In this document: one piece after another, positions 50,714 to 59,414 of the stretch
Position numbering within the stretch: position 1 is the first letter of the stretch
Layout of the letters: every line of letters starts with the position of its first letter
Program-made: the position numbers and the translations under genes
NCBI GenBank assembly: GCA_963717475.1
Contig: OY970337.1
Span: forward strand, 1,798,001-1,862,000
Direction of reading: 5' to 3'
Source of the DNA: AC-32 sp963717475
GTDB taxonomy: Bacteria; Actinomycetota; Thermoleophilia; Gaiellales; Gaiellaceae
DNA: 64,000 nt
The notes under the pieces: model-generated
Seen by the model: the letters and a program-made list of their open reading frames with translations, nothing else
Databases searched by the model: none
Told to the model about the DNA's origin: nothing

Positions 50714-51325
50714 GTGGTGCTCTTCCACTACCACCTGGTCACGAGCCACGTGCGCGAGGTCGAGGCCCGCTACCTCGGGCGGCTCGCGTTTCGCCTCGTT
50801 GCGCGCTACGGACGGATCGGCGAGGAGCAGGTGCACTACGAGTCCGGGGTCGGCTGGGACGAGCTCGAGCGGCTCGGCTTCCGGCACCGCCTGAGCGAGC
50901 TCGAGCGCGGGTCCGTCAACGTGGTCGTCCAGCCGGGCCAGTGGCCGCTGCCGCGCGTCGACCACGTCGGGATCGCGCTCGACGACGACGAGTTTCAGGA
51001 GGTTCTGGAGCGCGCGACGGAGCTCCACTACCGCGTGCAGGAGTACCCGGGCCGCCGCACGTTCGTGGCGACGGACGCCGGCTACCGCGTGGAGATACAT
51101 CCTCAGCGCGACTGGATCGACGACGTCCTCGCCAACTCGGGCGAGCTCCGGCTCTCGGAGCTTCAGCTGAAGGCCGACGACCCCGGCGCGAAGGCGGGAG
51201 CGCTGATGCAGCTGCTCGACCTGCCGGGCTACGACGGCGAGGTCGAGATCGGCGACGCGACGGTTCGGTTCCTCCCCGGCGGCCCGCGGGGCCGGCCCGA
51301 GCTGTACGGCGAGGTTTTTGCGTGA
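50714..51325 (+). CDS. VOC-like protein of unknown function
   Basis: This 203-residue protein has FHYHLVTSHVREVEARYLGR at the start, RVDHVGIALDDDEFQEVLER, RRTFVATDAGYRVEIHPQRD and a C-terminal unit LSELQLKADDPGAKAGALMQ. It looks like a two-domain vicinal-oxygen-chelate protein with weak motifs. GTG start; the stop overlaps the next gene (GTGA). Substrate unknown. Confidence 0.6.
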   Translation: MVLFHYHLVTSHVREVEARYLGRLAFRLVARYGRIGEEQVHYESGVGWDELERLGFRHRLSELERGSVNVVVQPGQWPLPRVDHVGIALDDDEFQEVLERATELHYRVQEYPGRRTFVATDAGYRVEIHPQRDWIDDVLANSGELRLSELQLKADDPGAKAGALMQLLDLPGYDGEVEIGDATVRFLPGGPRGRPELYGEVFA

Positions 51326-52007
51326 AAGGCTGGCTGCTTCTGCCCGCCGTCCTCGTCTTGACCGGCTGCACGTTTCCACTGTCGGGCTCGAGTCGGAGTG
51401 ACTCCCGGTTGGTGCCTGCGGGCGGGAAGATCGAGCACGTCTGGCGCGTCCCCGCCGGGACAGGCGTCGCGGAGGTGGTGGTCGGCTGGTCTCGTCGCGG
51501 CTGCCGCCTCTTCAAAGGCAACCCCGTCGGTCGTTGCTACGCGCTGACGGTCTGGCGCCACGGCGGTCACACGACGCTCTTCAGCCACTCGCCGTTCCCG
51601 TTCCAGCCGACCTCCGTGCGGACTGCCGACGTCACCGGCGACGGGCACCGCGATCTCCTCGTGACGGTCGAATGCAACGTCAGTGCAATCACGCCGCAGC
51701 GACAGCTGCAGTCTTTGCGGATCAGAACGGCCGGATGAGACTGATCTACGGCAGCCGGCTCTACGAATGGTCGCCGGGAATAGGCACGCCGGGCCGCTCG
51801 ATCGTGGAGACCGCCTGGGGTGCCCGGAGAGGGCTCGTCTGGTTCGACGAGCCCCACTACGGGCCCCAGAGCTCGATGTGCTGCCCCGACTATCGGGTCC
51901 GGACGTTCCTCCGCTGGGACGGAACGCGATGGATGACAGTCGCCACCCGAAAGGCGTCGGCCGAGCACGACAACTTCCTCGGGCGGCGGCCGGTGCCCGC
52001 GCCGTGA
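51322..52007 (+). CDS. Lipoprotein with one frameshift
   Basis: The GTG start overlaps the previous stop. Signal and lipobox are WLLLPAVLVLTGCTFP, with Cys at about residue 14. The domain has CRLFKGNPVGRCYALTVWRH and SVRTADVTGDGHRDLLVTVE, an FG-GAP-like calcium loop. Near 51690 one base seems missing in GCAATCAC. In the next frame AAATAAVFADQNGRMRLIYG, YEWSPGIGTPGRSIVETAWG and CCPDYRVRTFLRWDG follow, ending at TGA 52005. Corrected length about 228 residues. Function unknown. Confidence 0.65.
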
Positions 52008-52027
52008 GTCGTCGCCGATTCGACCTT

Positions 52028-52033
52028 TAGACT
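52028..52033 (+). promoter_or_regulatory. -10 box TAGACT for purM (leaderless type)
   Basis: Eight nt separate the box from GTG at 52042. Confidence 0.6.
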
Positions 52034-52041
52034 CGCGCCGC

Positions 52042-52945
52042 GTGAGGGGCAGGACCTACGAGGACTCCGGGGTCTCGCTCGCGGCTGCCGACGAGGTCGT
52101 CGAGCGGCTGCGGGCGGCGGTCGAATCCACCGGGGCGAGTGGGTTCGGCGCCTTTGCCGGGCTCTACCCGCTCGGCGACGGGCGTCTGCTCGCGGCGACG
52201 ACCGACGGGGTCGGCTCGAAGCTCGTGCTTTCGCGGCGCGCGGGGAAGGCTGCGCGACGCCGGCCGCGACCTCGCTGCCCACTGCATCGACGACGTGATC
52301 ACAACCGGGGCGGAGCCGTTGTTCCTGCTCGACTACGTGGCGGCCCACCGGCTCGAGCTCGAGCAGGTCGCGGAGCTGGTCGAGGGCGCCGCGGAGGTCT
52401 GCCGCGAGGCCGGCTGCGCGCTGATCGGGGGCGAGACGGCCGAGCTGCCGGGGGTCTACCGCGAGGAGGAGCTCGACTTCGCGGGCACCTGCGTCGGGAT
52501 CGTGGAGGCCGAGCGGCTGGTCGACGGCTCCCGCTGCGAGGCGGGCGACCTCGTCGTCGGGCTTCCGTCATCCGGGCTGCACACGAACGGGTTCTCGCTC
52601 GTTCGCCGGATCGTCGGCGAAGACGACTTCGACGCCGAGCTGCTACTCGCGCCACACCGGCTCTACCTGGACGAGGTGCGCGAGCTGCGCGCGAAGGCCG
52701 ACGTGAAGGCGCTCGCCCACGTGACGGGCGGCGGGATCCTCGGGAACCTGACGCGCGTGCTCCCGGACGGCGTCGGCGTCGAGCTCGACTGGGGCTCGTG
52801 GGAGCGGCCGCCGGTGTTCGAGTGGCTCGCGGAGCACGGCGTCGAGGAGGACGAGATGAAGCGGGTCTTCAACTGCGGGATCGGAATGTGCGCCGTCGTC
52901 CCCGAGGCGCCGGCCGGCGCGCTCGTCATCGGGAAGCTCACGTGA
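52042..52945 (+). CDS. purM: AIR synthase PurM, with one frameshift
   Basis: GTG opens TYEDSGVSLAAADEVVERLR, then LLAATTDGVGSKLVLSRRAG. One G too many in GGGG near 52247 moves the frame. It continues RLRDAGRDLAAHCIDDVITT, LIGGETAELPGVYREEELDF, VGLPSSGLHTNGFSLVRRIV and MKRVFNCGIGMCAVV. It cyclises FGAM to AIR. Corrected length 300 residues, slightly short for PurM. The TGA overlaps the purN start (GTGA). Confidence 0.92.
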
Positions 52946-53485
52946 TCGGCGTCCTCGTCAGCGGCGAGGGCACGAACCTGCAGGCGCTGATCGACGCCGG
53001 CCTGCCGATCGTCGCAGTCGCGAGCAACAAGGCGGGCGTGCAGGCGCTCGAGCGGGCCGAAGAGGCCGGCATCGCGACCCGGGCCTTCGAGCTCGACGAT
53101 TACCCCGACCGCGAGGCGCGCGACGCCGCGATGGCCGACTGGCTCAGCGAGCGCAGCGTCGACCTGGTCGTCTGCGCCGGGTACATGCACCTCCTGCGCC
53201 GCTGCTTTCTCGAGCGCTTTCCCGGCCGCGTGATCAACACCCACTCCGCCCCGCTCCCGGAGTTCCCCGGGCCGCACCCGATCCACGACGTGCTCGCGGC
53301 CGGGCGTCCCCGAGACTGCGGCCACCGTGCACTACGTCGACGGCGGCATCGACACCGGCCCGGTGATCGCGGCCGAGCGCGTGCCCGTGCTCCCGGGCGA
53401 CGACGAGCACAGCCTGCGCGACCGGGTGCAGGCGGCCGAGCACAGGTTGCTCCCGCAGGTCGTCGGCGAGCTGGTCGCCCGGTGA
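52942..53485 (+). CDS. purN: GAR formyltransferase PurN, with one frameshift
   Basis: GTG overlaps the purM stop. IGVLVSGEGTNLQALIDAGL and VVCAGYMHLLRRCFLERFPG lead to the catalytic segment RVINTHSAPLPEFPG. An extra G in GGG near 53307 shifts the frame, after which VPETAATVHYVDGGIDTGPV supplies the catalytic Asp region. It ends at TGA 53483-53485. Corrected length 180 residues. It transfers formyl from 10-formyl-THF to GAR. It overlaps purH by GTGA. Confidence 0.9.
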
Positions 53486-55020
53486 TCAAGCGCGCGCTCA
53501 TCTCCGTGTATGACAAATCCGGGCTCGAGGAGCTCGGGCGCGGGCTGGAGAAGCTCGAGGTCGAGATCGTCGCGAGCGGCGGGACGGCGACATTCCTGCA
53601 GAAGCTCGGGATCGCGGTGACGCCGGTCGAGGACGTGACCGAGGTTCCGGAAATGCTCGGCGGGCGCGTGAAGACGCTCCATCCGCGCATCCACGCCGCG
53701 ATCCTCGCGCGGCGCGACCGTCCGGACGACCAGGCGTCGCTCGACGAGCACGAGATCGAGCCCTTCGACCTCGTCTGCGTCAACCTCTACCCGTTCCAGG
53801 GCGTCGTGGCGAGGCGCGGCGTGAGCGAGGGCGAGGCCGTCGAGATGATCGACATCGGCGGCCCGGCGATGCTGCGCGCAGCGGCGAAGAACTTCGCGCA
53901 CGTCGCGCCGGTCTGCCGGCCGGAGCGCTACCCGGAGGTGCTCGCGGAGCTGCGCGCCAAAGGCGAGCTCTCGCTCGACAGCCGGCGCCGGCTCGCGGCG
54001 GAGGCATTCGGCGTGACCGCCGCCTACGAGGCCGCGATCTCGGGCTGGTTCACGGAGGCCGAGAACTTCCCCGAGTCCGTTCAGCCGGTCTTCGCGAAGG
54101 AGATCGAGCTCGCGTACGGCGAGAACCCGCACCAGCGCGCGGCCTACTACTCGGAGATCGGGGCGCGGCGGCACCTCCTCTCGCGCGTCGAGAAGCTTCA
54201 TGGGCGAGACCTCTCGTTCAACAACCTCAACGACCTCTCGGCGGCGCGGCTGCTCGCGCGGGAGTTCGAGCTGCCCGCCTGCGTGATCGTCAAGCACGCG
54301 AACCCGTGCGGCGTCGCGGTCGCGGGCTCGATCGAGCAGGCATACGAGCGGGCGCTCGGCGCGGACCCGATCTCGGCCTACGGCGGCGTCGTCGTGCTCA
54401 ACCGGCCGGTGAGCGAGGCGCTCGGCGAGCGGCTCGCAGAGCAGTTCGTCGAGGTGCTGTTCGCTCCGGGATACGACGACTCGGCCCTGAAGCGCCTCCG
54501 CGAGAAGCCCGCGACGCGGATCCTCGAGGACCGCGAGCGGCGCCTGTCGAACCCAGGCGAGCGCGACTACCGGCGGGTGCTCGGCGGGCTACTCGTCCAG
54601 GAGCGCGACTGGGACGTCGACGACCGCGAGGGCATGGAGGTCGTCTGCGGCTCGCCGGACGAGGTCACCTGGGGCGACCTGCTGTTCGCCTGGCGCGTCT
54701 GCAAGCACGTCACCTCGAACGCGATCGTGCTGGCCCACGACCTGCGGACGATCGGGATCGGCGCGGGCCAGATGAGCCGCGTCGACTCCGTTCGGATCGC
54801 GCTCGAGAAGGCCCGCGAGCACGGCCATTCGAGGGCCGGGGCGGCGCTGGCCTCGGACGCGTTCTTCCCGTTCGCCGACGGTCCTCAGCTCGCGCTGGGG
54901 GCCGGCGCCACGGCGATCATCCAGCCTGGCGGTTCGAAGCGCGACGACGAGGTGATCGAAGCCGTCGAGCGCGCTGGGGCGACGATGGTCTTCACCCACC
55001 GCCGCCACTTCCGCCACTGA
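53482..55020 (+). CDS. purH: Bifunctional AICAR formyltransferase / IMP cyclohydrolase
   Basis: This 512-residue enzyme has an N-terminal IMP cyclohydrolase domain (IKRALISVYDKSGLEELGRG, then GGRVKTLHPRIHAAILARRD, DIGGPAMLRAAAKNF) and an AICAR transformylase domain (LSFNNLNDLSAARLLAREFE, CVIVKHANPCGVAVAGSIEQ, GIGAGQMSRVDSVRIA, RSGAxTLASDAFFPF-like AALASDAFFPFADG). It performs the last two steps to IMP. GTG overlaps the true purN stop. No frameshift seen. Confidence 0.95.
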   Translation: MIKRALISVYDKSGLEELGRGLEKLEVEIVASGGTATFLQKLGIAVTPVEDVTEVPEMLGGRVKTLHPRIHAAILARRDRPDDQASLDEHEIEPFDLVCVNLYPFQGVVARRGVSEGEAVEMIDIGGPAMLRAAAKNFAHVAPVCRPERYPEVLAELRAKGELSLDSRRRLAAEAFGVTAAYEAAISGWFTEAENFPESVQPVFAKEIELAYGENPHQRAAYYSEIGARRHLLSRVEKLHGRDLSFNNLNDLSAARLLAREFELPACVIVKHANPCGVAVAGSIEQAYERALGADPISAYGGVVVLNRPVSEALGERLAEQFVEVLFAPGYDDSALKRLREKPATRILEDRERRLSNPGERDYRRVLGGLLVQERDWDVDDREGMEVVCGSPDEVTWGDLLFAWRVCKHVTSNAIVLAHDLRTIGIGAGQMSRVDSVRIALEKAREHGHSRAGAALASDAFFPFADGPQLALGAGATAIIQPGGSKRDDEVIEAVERAGATMVFTHRRHFRH

Positions 55021-55027
55021 TTAGCGG

Positions 55028-57373
55028 CTAGCTGATCGAGGCGACGAGGTTCACGCGGCCGTGGAGGCCGCTCAGGTCGATCGTCTGCGAGGCCGCGTCG
55101 AAGCGCGCGAACGCGCGGCCGCCGACGGTGACGCTGGTGATCCGCTCGCCGTTCGGGAGCCGCAGGCGCAGCTTCAGCGTCGCCGAGCCGAGCCTCCTCG
55201 GGACCGTCAGGCGGGCAGTGACCGAGCCGCGGCGGGCACGGAGCGTGTACGACAAAGGCCCGAAGCTCGTCCGCGCTCCCCGCACCGAGACGAGCCTGCC
55301 ACCCAGGAGCCACCGGCGCGGCGTCGAGTACCCGAGCTCGAGCCCGTTCGGCGTCCCGGTCGCGTCGCGCGTCTCGTGGACGAGCATCAGCCGCAGCGTC
55401 TCGAGGAAGAACGCGTTGTTGACGCTGTTCGGCGGCCGGAACATCGAGCGGTAGTACTCGCCCTGCACAGGCCCCACGGTCGAGCCCTCGCCGGAGACGA
55501 AGGTGCCCTGCGTCATGTCGGCGCCGAGCTTGCCGTAGAGGCTGAGGATCAGCTGGTCCGCCTGTCCGTTGTCGGCGAGGAAGCGCGCGGCGCTCAGCCC
55601 GTAGACGTCGTCCACTCCCGGTGCGCGGTAGCCGGGCTTGCCGCTCTCCGTGAAGGCGCGGAAGCGGACGAGGCCGAGCAGACGCGACCCGTGGTTCTGC
55701 AGGTAGCGGAAGAGCCCGGTCGCCTCACGGCTACCAGGCTGGAAGACCCCGGATGCGAGGGCGTAGGGCATGACGAGGTTCCAGTAGCTCCCGGCCAGAG
55801 AGTCGGTGACGCTGCCGTAGGGCTGCTGCGACGCGTCTAGGAGCGGGACCGGTACGAACAGCGACCCGTCCGGCAGCGCGCGCTCGGCGGACTGGACGGC
55901 CGAGCGGAGACCCGCCTCGAGCTGGGCCGCGTCGTGAGTGGCCCTGGCGGCGAGGTCGGCCCGGCCGACCCGCGTCCAGACCCCGGCCATCGCGCGCAGG
56001 CCCTGGAGCACCAGCGCCTGGTCGTGGAGGCCGTAGACCTCGGCCGAGATGTCCATCCCGTAGCGCTCGGGATCGAGGAGCCCCGTCTTGCTGTTCGCGA
56101 GCTGGAGCTCGAAGCGGCCGAGGGCGCCCTGCAGGTAGGGGTTGATCTTCCGCACGAAGCGCACGTCACCCGTGCGCCGGAAGTAGTCGGCGGTGACGCT
56201 CAGCCGCAGGCCGTCCGACCGGTTCGGGAAGAAGCTGCCACGGCGGATGGACTTCGTCGCAATTGCCCGCTCGACCCCGGTGAAGCCGTACTCGCCCATC
56301 ACCTCGGCCACGTCGATCAGCTCCCACGAGAAGCGCTCGTACGGGTTGCCGAGGCTGTAGCGCCAGGCGTGCGCGATGTTCTGGATCAGGAGATTCCGCT
56401 CGGCGTTCATGACCACGCGGTCGGGCACGGTGAGATGCGCGCCCGAGGCGAGCCGCCGCGTCCAGTAGAGGGCGACCGAGTGGCGCGCGCGCCTGTAGCT
56501 CGCGGCATCGAGCCGGAACGGCTTGGTCAGCGACGGCTTCGAGATCCACGCGGCGTAGACGGTGCGCTTGCGGCCGCCGACGGTGCTGTACGCGACCGAG
56601 CCGCCGCGGACGCGGGCGCCCTGGCTGAAGACGAGAGCGGTCTTTCGGCCGTGCCGCAGCTGGTTGCCGGCCCGGTGCAGGCCTTTCAGCGAAGCCGTGA
56701 AGCGGACGCGCGCCCGGGGGTGGCCGGAGTGACGCGGGTCGATGGTCACGCGGACGAAGCTGACGAGGGAGCCTGTCTGCGGGATTCGCGTCGCGAACGA
56801 TTCCTGGCTGTAGCGGACGCCGGTCGCATCGCGGTAGCTCGTCTTCAGGATCGGCAGGTAGCCGCCGCCCAGCTTCGCGGGAGCGAGGCGCGCGAGACAG
56901 GAGCCGTAGCGCTCCGTTGCGCGCAGGCCGACGTCCACCGAGAGGCTCGGCCCGCGCACGCGCCGGGAAACGATCTGGCTGCCGTCGGCCACGTGCAGGT
57001 CGACGAAGCGCGCGCCGGCGTTGTCGTCCGGGCGGCCGAAGGCGAGGTAGTAAATGCCCGAGTCGGTGAGCCGGTGTGGGTTCTTCCCGGCCGGTGGGCC
57101 GACCAGCATGAGCGGGTGGAGGAAGCGGCGGGCAGCGGCGTAGGTCGGGCCGCCGGGTGTGCTCAGTAGCTGGTTGCCCCAGAGGTCACTCCTGGACGAG
57201 AGCGCCGCCTGCACCGCCGAGTCGTAGGCGTAGTCGTGCGGAAGCGGCGTGCAGGAAGCGACCTCCGCCCTGCGCGCCTGGCCGCCGGCAGCGGCGACCG
57301 TGCCCGCGACTACAGCCGCGAGCAGCGCGATACCAACGCGATGCGCTCTCCCGTTCACGCCTGAAGTGTGCAC
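55028..57373 (-). CDS. Secreted six-hairpin glycosidase-like protein
   Basis: This 781-residue protein has a signal peptide (GIALLAAVVAGTVAAAGGQA). The central 350 residues are helical repeats consistent with an (alpha/alpha)6 barrel: NIAHAWRYSLGNPYERFSWE, MGEYGFTGVERAIATKSIRR, SVTADYFRRTGDVRFVRKIN and DSLAGSYWNLVMPYALASG. The C-terminus has beta-sandwich character (TLKLRLRLPNGERITSVTV). This is the overall plan of six-hairpin glycosidases. Candidate acidic catalytic residues cannot be fixed without alignment. It probably acts on polysaccharide outside the cell. Convergent with purH, 7 nt apart. Confidence 0.65.
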   Translation of the reverse strand: MHTSGVNGRAHRVGIALLAAVVAGTVAAAGGQARRAEVASCTPLPHDYAYDSAVQAALSSRSDLWGNQLLSTPGGPTYAAARRFLHPLMLVGPPAGKNPHRLTDSGIYYLAFGRPDDNAGARFVDLHVADGSQIVSRRVRGPSLSVDVGLRATERYGSCLARLAPAKLGGGYLPILKTSYRDATGVRYSQESFATRIPQTGSLVSFVRVTIDPRHSGHPRARVRFTASLKGLHRAGNQLRHGRKTALVFSQGARVRGGSVAYSTVGGRKRTVYAAWISKPSLTKPFRLDAASYRRARHSVALYWTRRLASGAHLTVPDRVVMNAERNLLIQNIAHAWRYSLGNPYERFSWELIDVAEVMGEYGFTGVERAIATKSIRRGSFFPNRSDGLRLSVTADYFRRTGDVRFVRKINPYLQGALGRFELQLANSKTGLLDPERYGMDISAEVYGLHDQALVLQGLRAMAGVWTRVGRADLAARATHDAAQLEAGLRSAVQSAERALPDGSLFVPVPLLDASQQPYGSVTDSLAGSYWNLVMPYALASGVFQPGSREATGLFRYLQNHGSRLLGLVRFRAFTESGKPGYRAPGVDDVYGLSAARFLADNGQADQLILSLYGKLGADMTQGTFVSGEGSTVGPVQGEYYRSMFRPPNSVNNAFFLETLRLMLVHETRDATGTPNGLELGYSTPRRWLLGGRLVSVRGARTSFGPLSYTLRARRGSVTARLTVPRRLGSATLKLRLRLPNGERITSVTVGGRAFARFDAASQTIDLSGLHGRVNLVASIS

Positions 57374-57411
57374 ATCGGCTGCGGCGGCGCGACAACTGAA
57401 TGAGGTAAAAG

Positions 57412-58842
57412 ATGCGAATGAACCAAAGCCGCCGCTGGCTGACGCTCGCGATCGTGGGCGCCGCCTTCTTCATGACGGTGCTCGACGTCGCGATCGTGAA
57501 CGTCGCGCTGCCGTCGATCGAAGAGGACTTGAAGGTGACGGAGACCACGGTGCAGTGGGTCCTGATCGCCTACGCCATCACGTTCGGCGGCTTCCTGCTC
57601 CTAGGCGGCCGCATGGCCGACCTGCTCGGGCGCAAGCGGATCTTCCTCGTCGGCCTCACGCTCTTCACCATCGCCTCGCTCGTGTGCGGGCTCGCGAGCA
57701 GCATCGGGGTTCTGATCGGGGCGCGCGCCGTGCAGGGCATCGGCGCTGCGATCATCTCGCCTGCGGCTCTCTCGATCGTGACGACGACTTTTCGGGAAGG
57801 CGCCGAGCGGAACAAGGCGCTGGGAATCTGGGGCGCGCTCGGCGGCTCGGGGGCGGCGGCCGGCGTCCTCTTCGGCGGGATCATCACCAAGTACCTCGGG
57901 TGGGAGTGGATCTTCTACGTGAACGTGCCCGTGGGCGCGCTCGTTTTCGGCCTCGCGCTGCCGTTCGTCCCCGAGAGCCGCGCCGACCTCGGCCACCGCC
58001 GCTTCGACGCGGCGGGTGCGGTCACCGTCACCGGCGGCCTGGCGCTGCTCGTCTACGCGATCTCGAAGGCGCCCGACGTGGGCTGGACCTCGGCCCGCAC
58101 GATCCTGCTGCTGATCGCCTCGATCGCGATCCTCGCGACCTTCGTCCTGATCGAGCTGCGGTCGAGGTCACCGCTGATGCCCTTCCGGATCTTCCGCATC
58201 CGCTCGCTGCTCGCGGCCAACGTGGTCGGGTTCCTGCTCGGCGCGGTGATCTTCGCGAACTTCCTCGTCTTGACCCTCTACGTGCAGCAGGTGCTCGGCT
58301 GGTCGGCGCTCAAGACCGGCGTCACGTTCCTGGCGACCGCCGGGACCACCGTCATCTGGGCCGGCGTCGCGCAGGCGCTGACGACGCGCTTCGGGCCGCG
58401 CCCGGTGATCGTGGCGGGCCTGCTCGTCCTGGCGAGCTCGATGCTCTGGTACACGCAGCTCTCGGTGCACGGGCATTTCTGGCCGAACCTGCTGCCGCCG
58501 TACCTGATCTTCGCACTCGGGCTCGCGTTCTCGTTCGTCCCCGTGACGATCGCCGCGCTGGCTCAGGTCGAGGCGCACGATGCCGGGCTTGCGTCGGGGC
58601 TGATCAACACGAACCAGCAGATCGGCGGCGCGATCGGCGTGGCGCTCGCCTCGACGATCTTCATCACGACGAGGAACGACCTCCTGAAGAGCCATCACCC
58701 TCCCCTGGAAGCGGTCACCACGGGCTTTGAGGATGCGTTCTGGGCGCTGATCGCGCTCGCCGTCCTGGGCGCCATCCTGGCGTTCGTCATGCTCCGCGGC
58801 ACGGAAGCGCCGGCACTCGAGGCGCAGGCCGAGACGGTCTAG
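57412..58842 (+). CDS. MFS drug:proton antiporter, DHA2 (14-helix) type
   Basis: This 476-residue protein has the EmrB/QacA pattern: FFMTVLDVAIVNVALPSIEE (motif D1), WVLIAYAITFGGFLLLGGRM, ADLLGRKRIFLVGLTLFTIA (motif A) and RAVQGIGAAIISPAALSIV (motif B/C area). About 14 helices are visible. The end (ALEAQAETV) is soluble. GAGG lies 6 nt before ATG 57412; ATG 57418 is an alternative. It exports hydrophobic compounds by family. Confidence 0.9.
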   Translation: MRMNQSRRWLTLAIVGAAFFMTVLDVAIVNVALPSIEEDLKVTETTVQWVLIAYAITFGGFLLLGGRMADLLGRKRIFLVGLTLFTIASLVCGLASSIGVLIGARAVQGIGAAIISPAALSIVTTTFREGAERNKALGIWGALGGSGAAAGVLFGGIITKYLGWEWIFYVNVPVGALVFGLALPFVPESRADLGHRRFDAAGAVTVTGGLALLVYAISKAPDVGWTSARTILLLIASIAILATFVLIELRSRSPLMPFRIFRIRSLLAANVVGFLLGAVIFANFLVLTLYVQQVLGWSALKTGVTFLATAGTTVIWAGVAQALTTRFGPRPVIVAGLLVLASSMLWYTQLSVHGHFWPNLLPPYLIFALGLAFSFVPVTIAALAQVEAHDAGLASGLINTNQQIGGAIGVALASTIFITTRNDLLKSHHPPLEAVTTGFEDAFWALIALAVLGAILAFVMLRGTEAPALEAQAETV

Positions 58843-59381
58843 GGCGCCTCGAACCGGTAGAAGAACGGCCCGAGGCCGGAGCTCGACACCGCGAACTCCG
58901 CCTTGAGGAACTCCTCGAGGGCCCGTGCGTTCTCGAGCCCGCCGGCGTCGAGCGGCTCGTAGCCGGCGTCTCGGATCAGCTGCGCCGTCGTCTCCTTGGC
59001 CTCGTCGTCGCCGCAGTAGAGGCACCCGGGCGGGATGTCCTGCCCCTGCACTTGGTCGTAGACCCTGGCGAAGACGGTATTGAACGCTTTGGCGACGTGC
59101 GCACCGGTGCGCTGCTTGACGTAGGCGGCGAGCGACTCGGCGCCACCGGGGCGCTCGCCCTGGATCAGGTTCGTCGCGTCGATCAGGATCTTGCCTTCGA
59201 GCCCGCTGACGCTCCCAAGCGCGTCGTCGATCGCCCCCGACGGAACCGCCAGCAGGACGGCATCCGCGCCCGAGACGTCCCCACCGTCCTTGCCGATCCT
59301 CTCGACCTCGTGCCCGGCCTGCTCCCAGAAATCGGCTAGCCCACCTCCGACGTTGCCCCTGCCGATGGTCGCGATCTTCAT
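58839..59381 (-). CDS. NADPH-dependent F420 reductase-like / NAD-binding protein
   Basis: This 180-residue protein has a Rossmann fold start KIATIGRGNVGGGLADFWEQ, ADAVLLAVPSGAIDDALGSV, ILIDATNLIQGERPGGAESL, AHVAKAFNTVFARVYDQ and CGDDEAKETTAQLIRDAG. This is the pattern of F420H2:NADP oxidoreductase relatives (PF03807). It has an AAAGGAG site. The stop overlaps the MFS stop on the other strand. It may be a general NADP-linked reductase rather than a true Fno. Confidence 0.8.
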   Translation of the reverse strand: MKIATIGRGNVGGGLADFWEQAGHEVERIGKDGGDVSGADAVLLAVPSGAIDDALGSVSGLEGKILIDATNLIQGERPGGAESLAAYVKQRTGAHVAKAFNTVFARVYDQVQGQDIPPGCLYCGDDEAKETTAQLIRDAGYEPLDAGGLENARALEEFLKAEFAVSSSGLGPFFYRFEAP

Positions 59382-59401
59382 GTCAACTCCTTTCCTAGCG
59401 T

Positions 59402-59407
59402 TACGCT
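59402..59407 (+). promoter_or_regulatory. -10 box TACGCT for the CBS gene (leaderless type)
   Basis: Seven nt separate the box from the ATG at 59415. Confidence 0.55.
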
Positions 59408-59414
59408 TGGCGCC

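Noticed and set aside
52042..55020. A single 992-residue trifunctional purine enzyme
   Set aside because: Catalytic parts of PurM and PurN lie in another frame, and GTGA junctions mark three separate genes.
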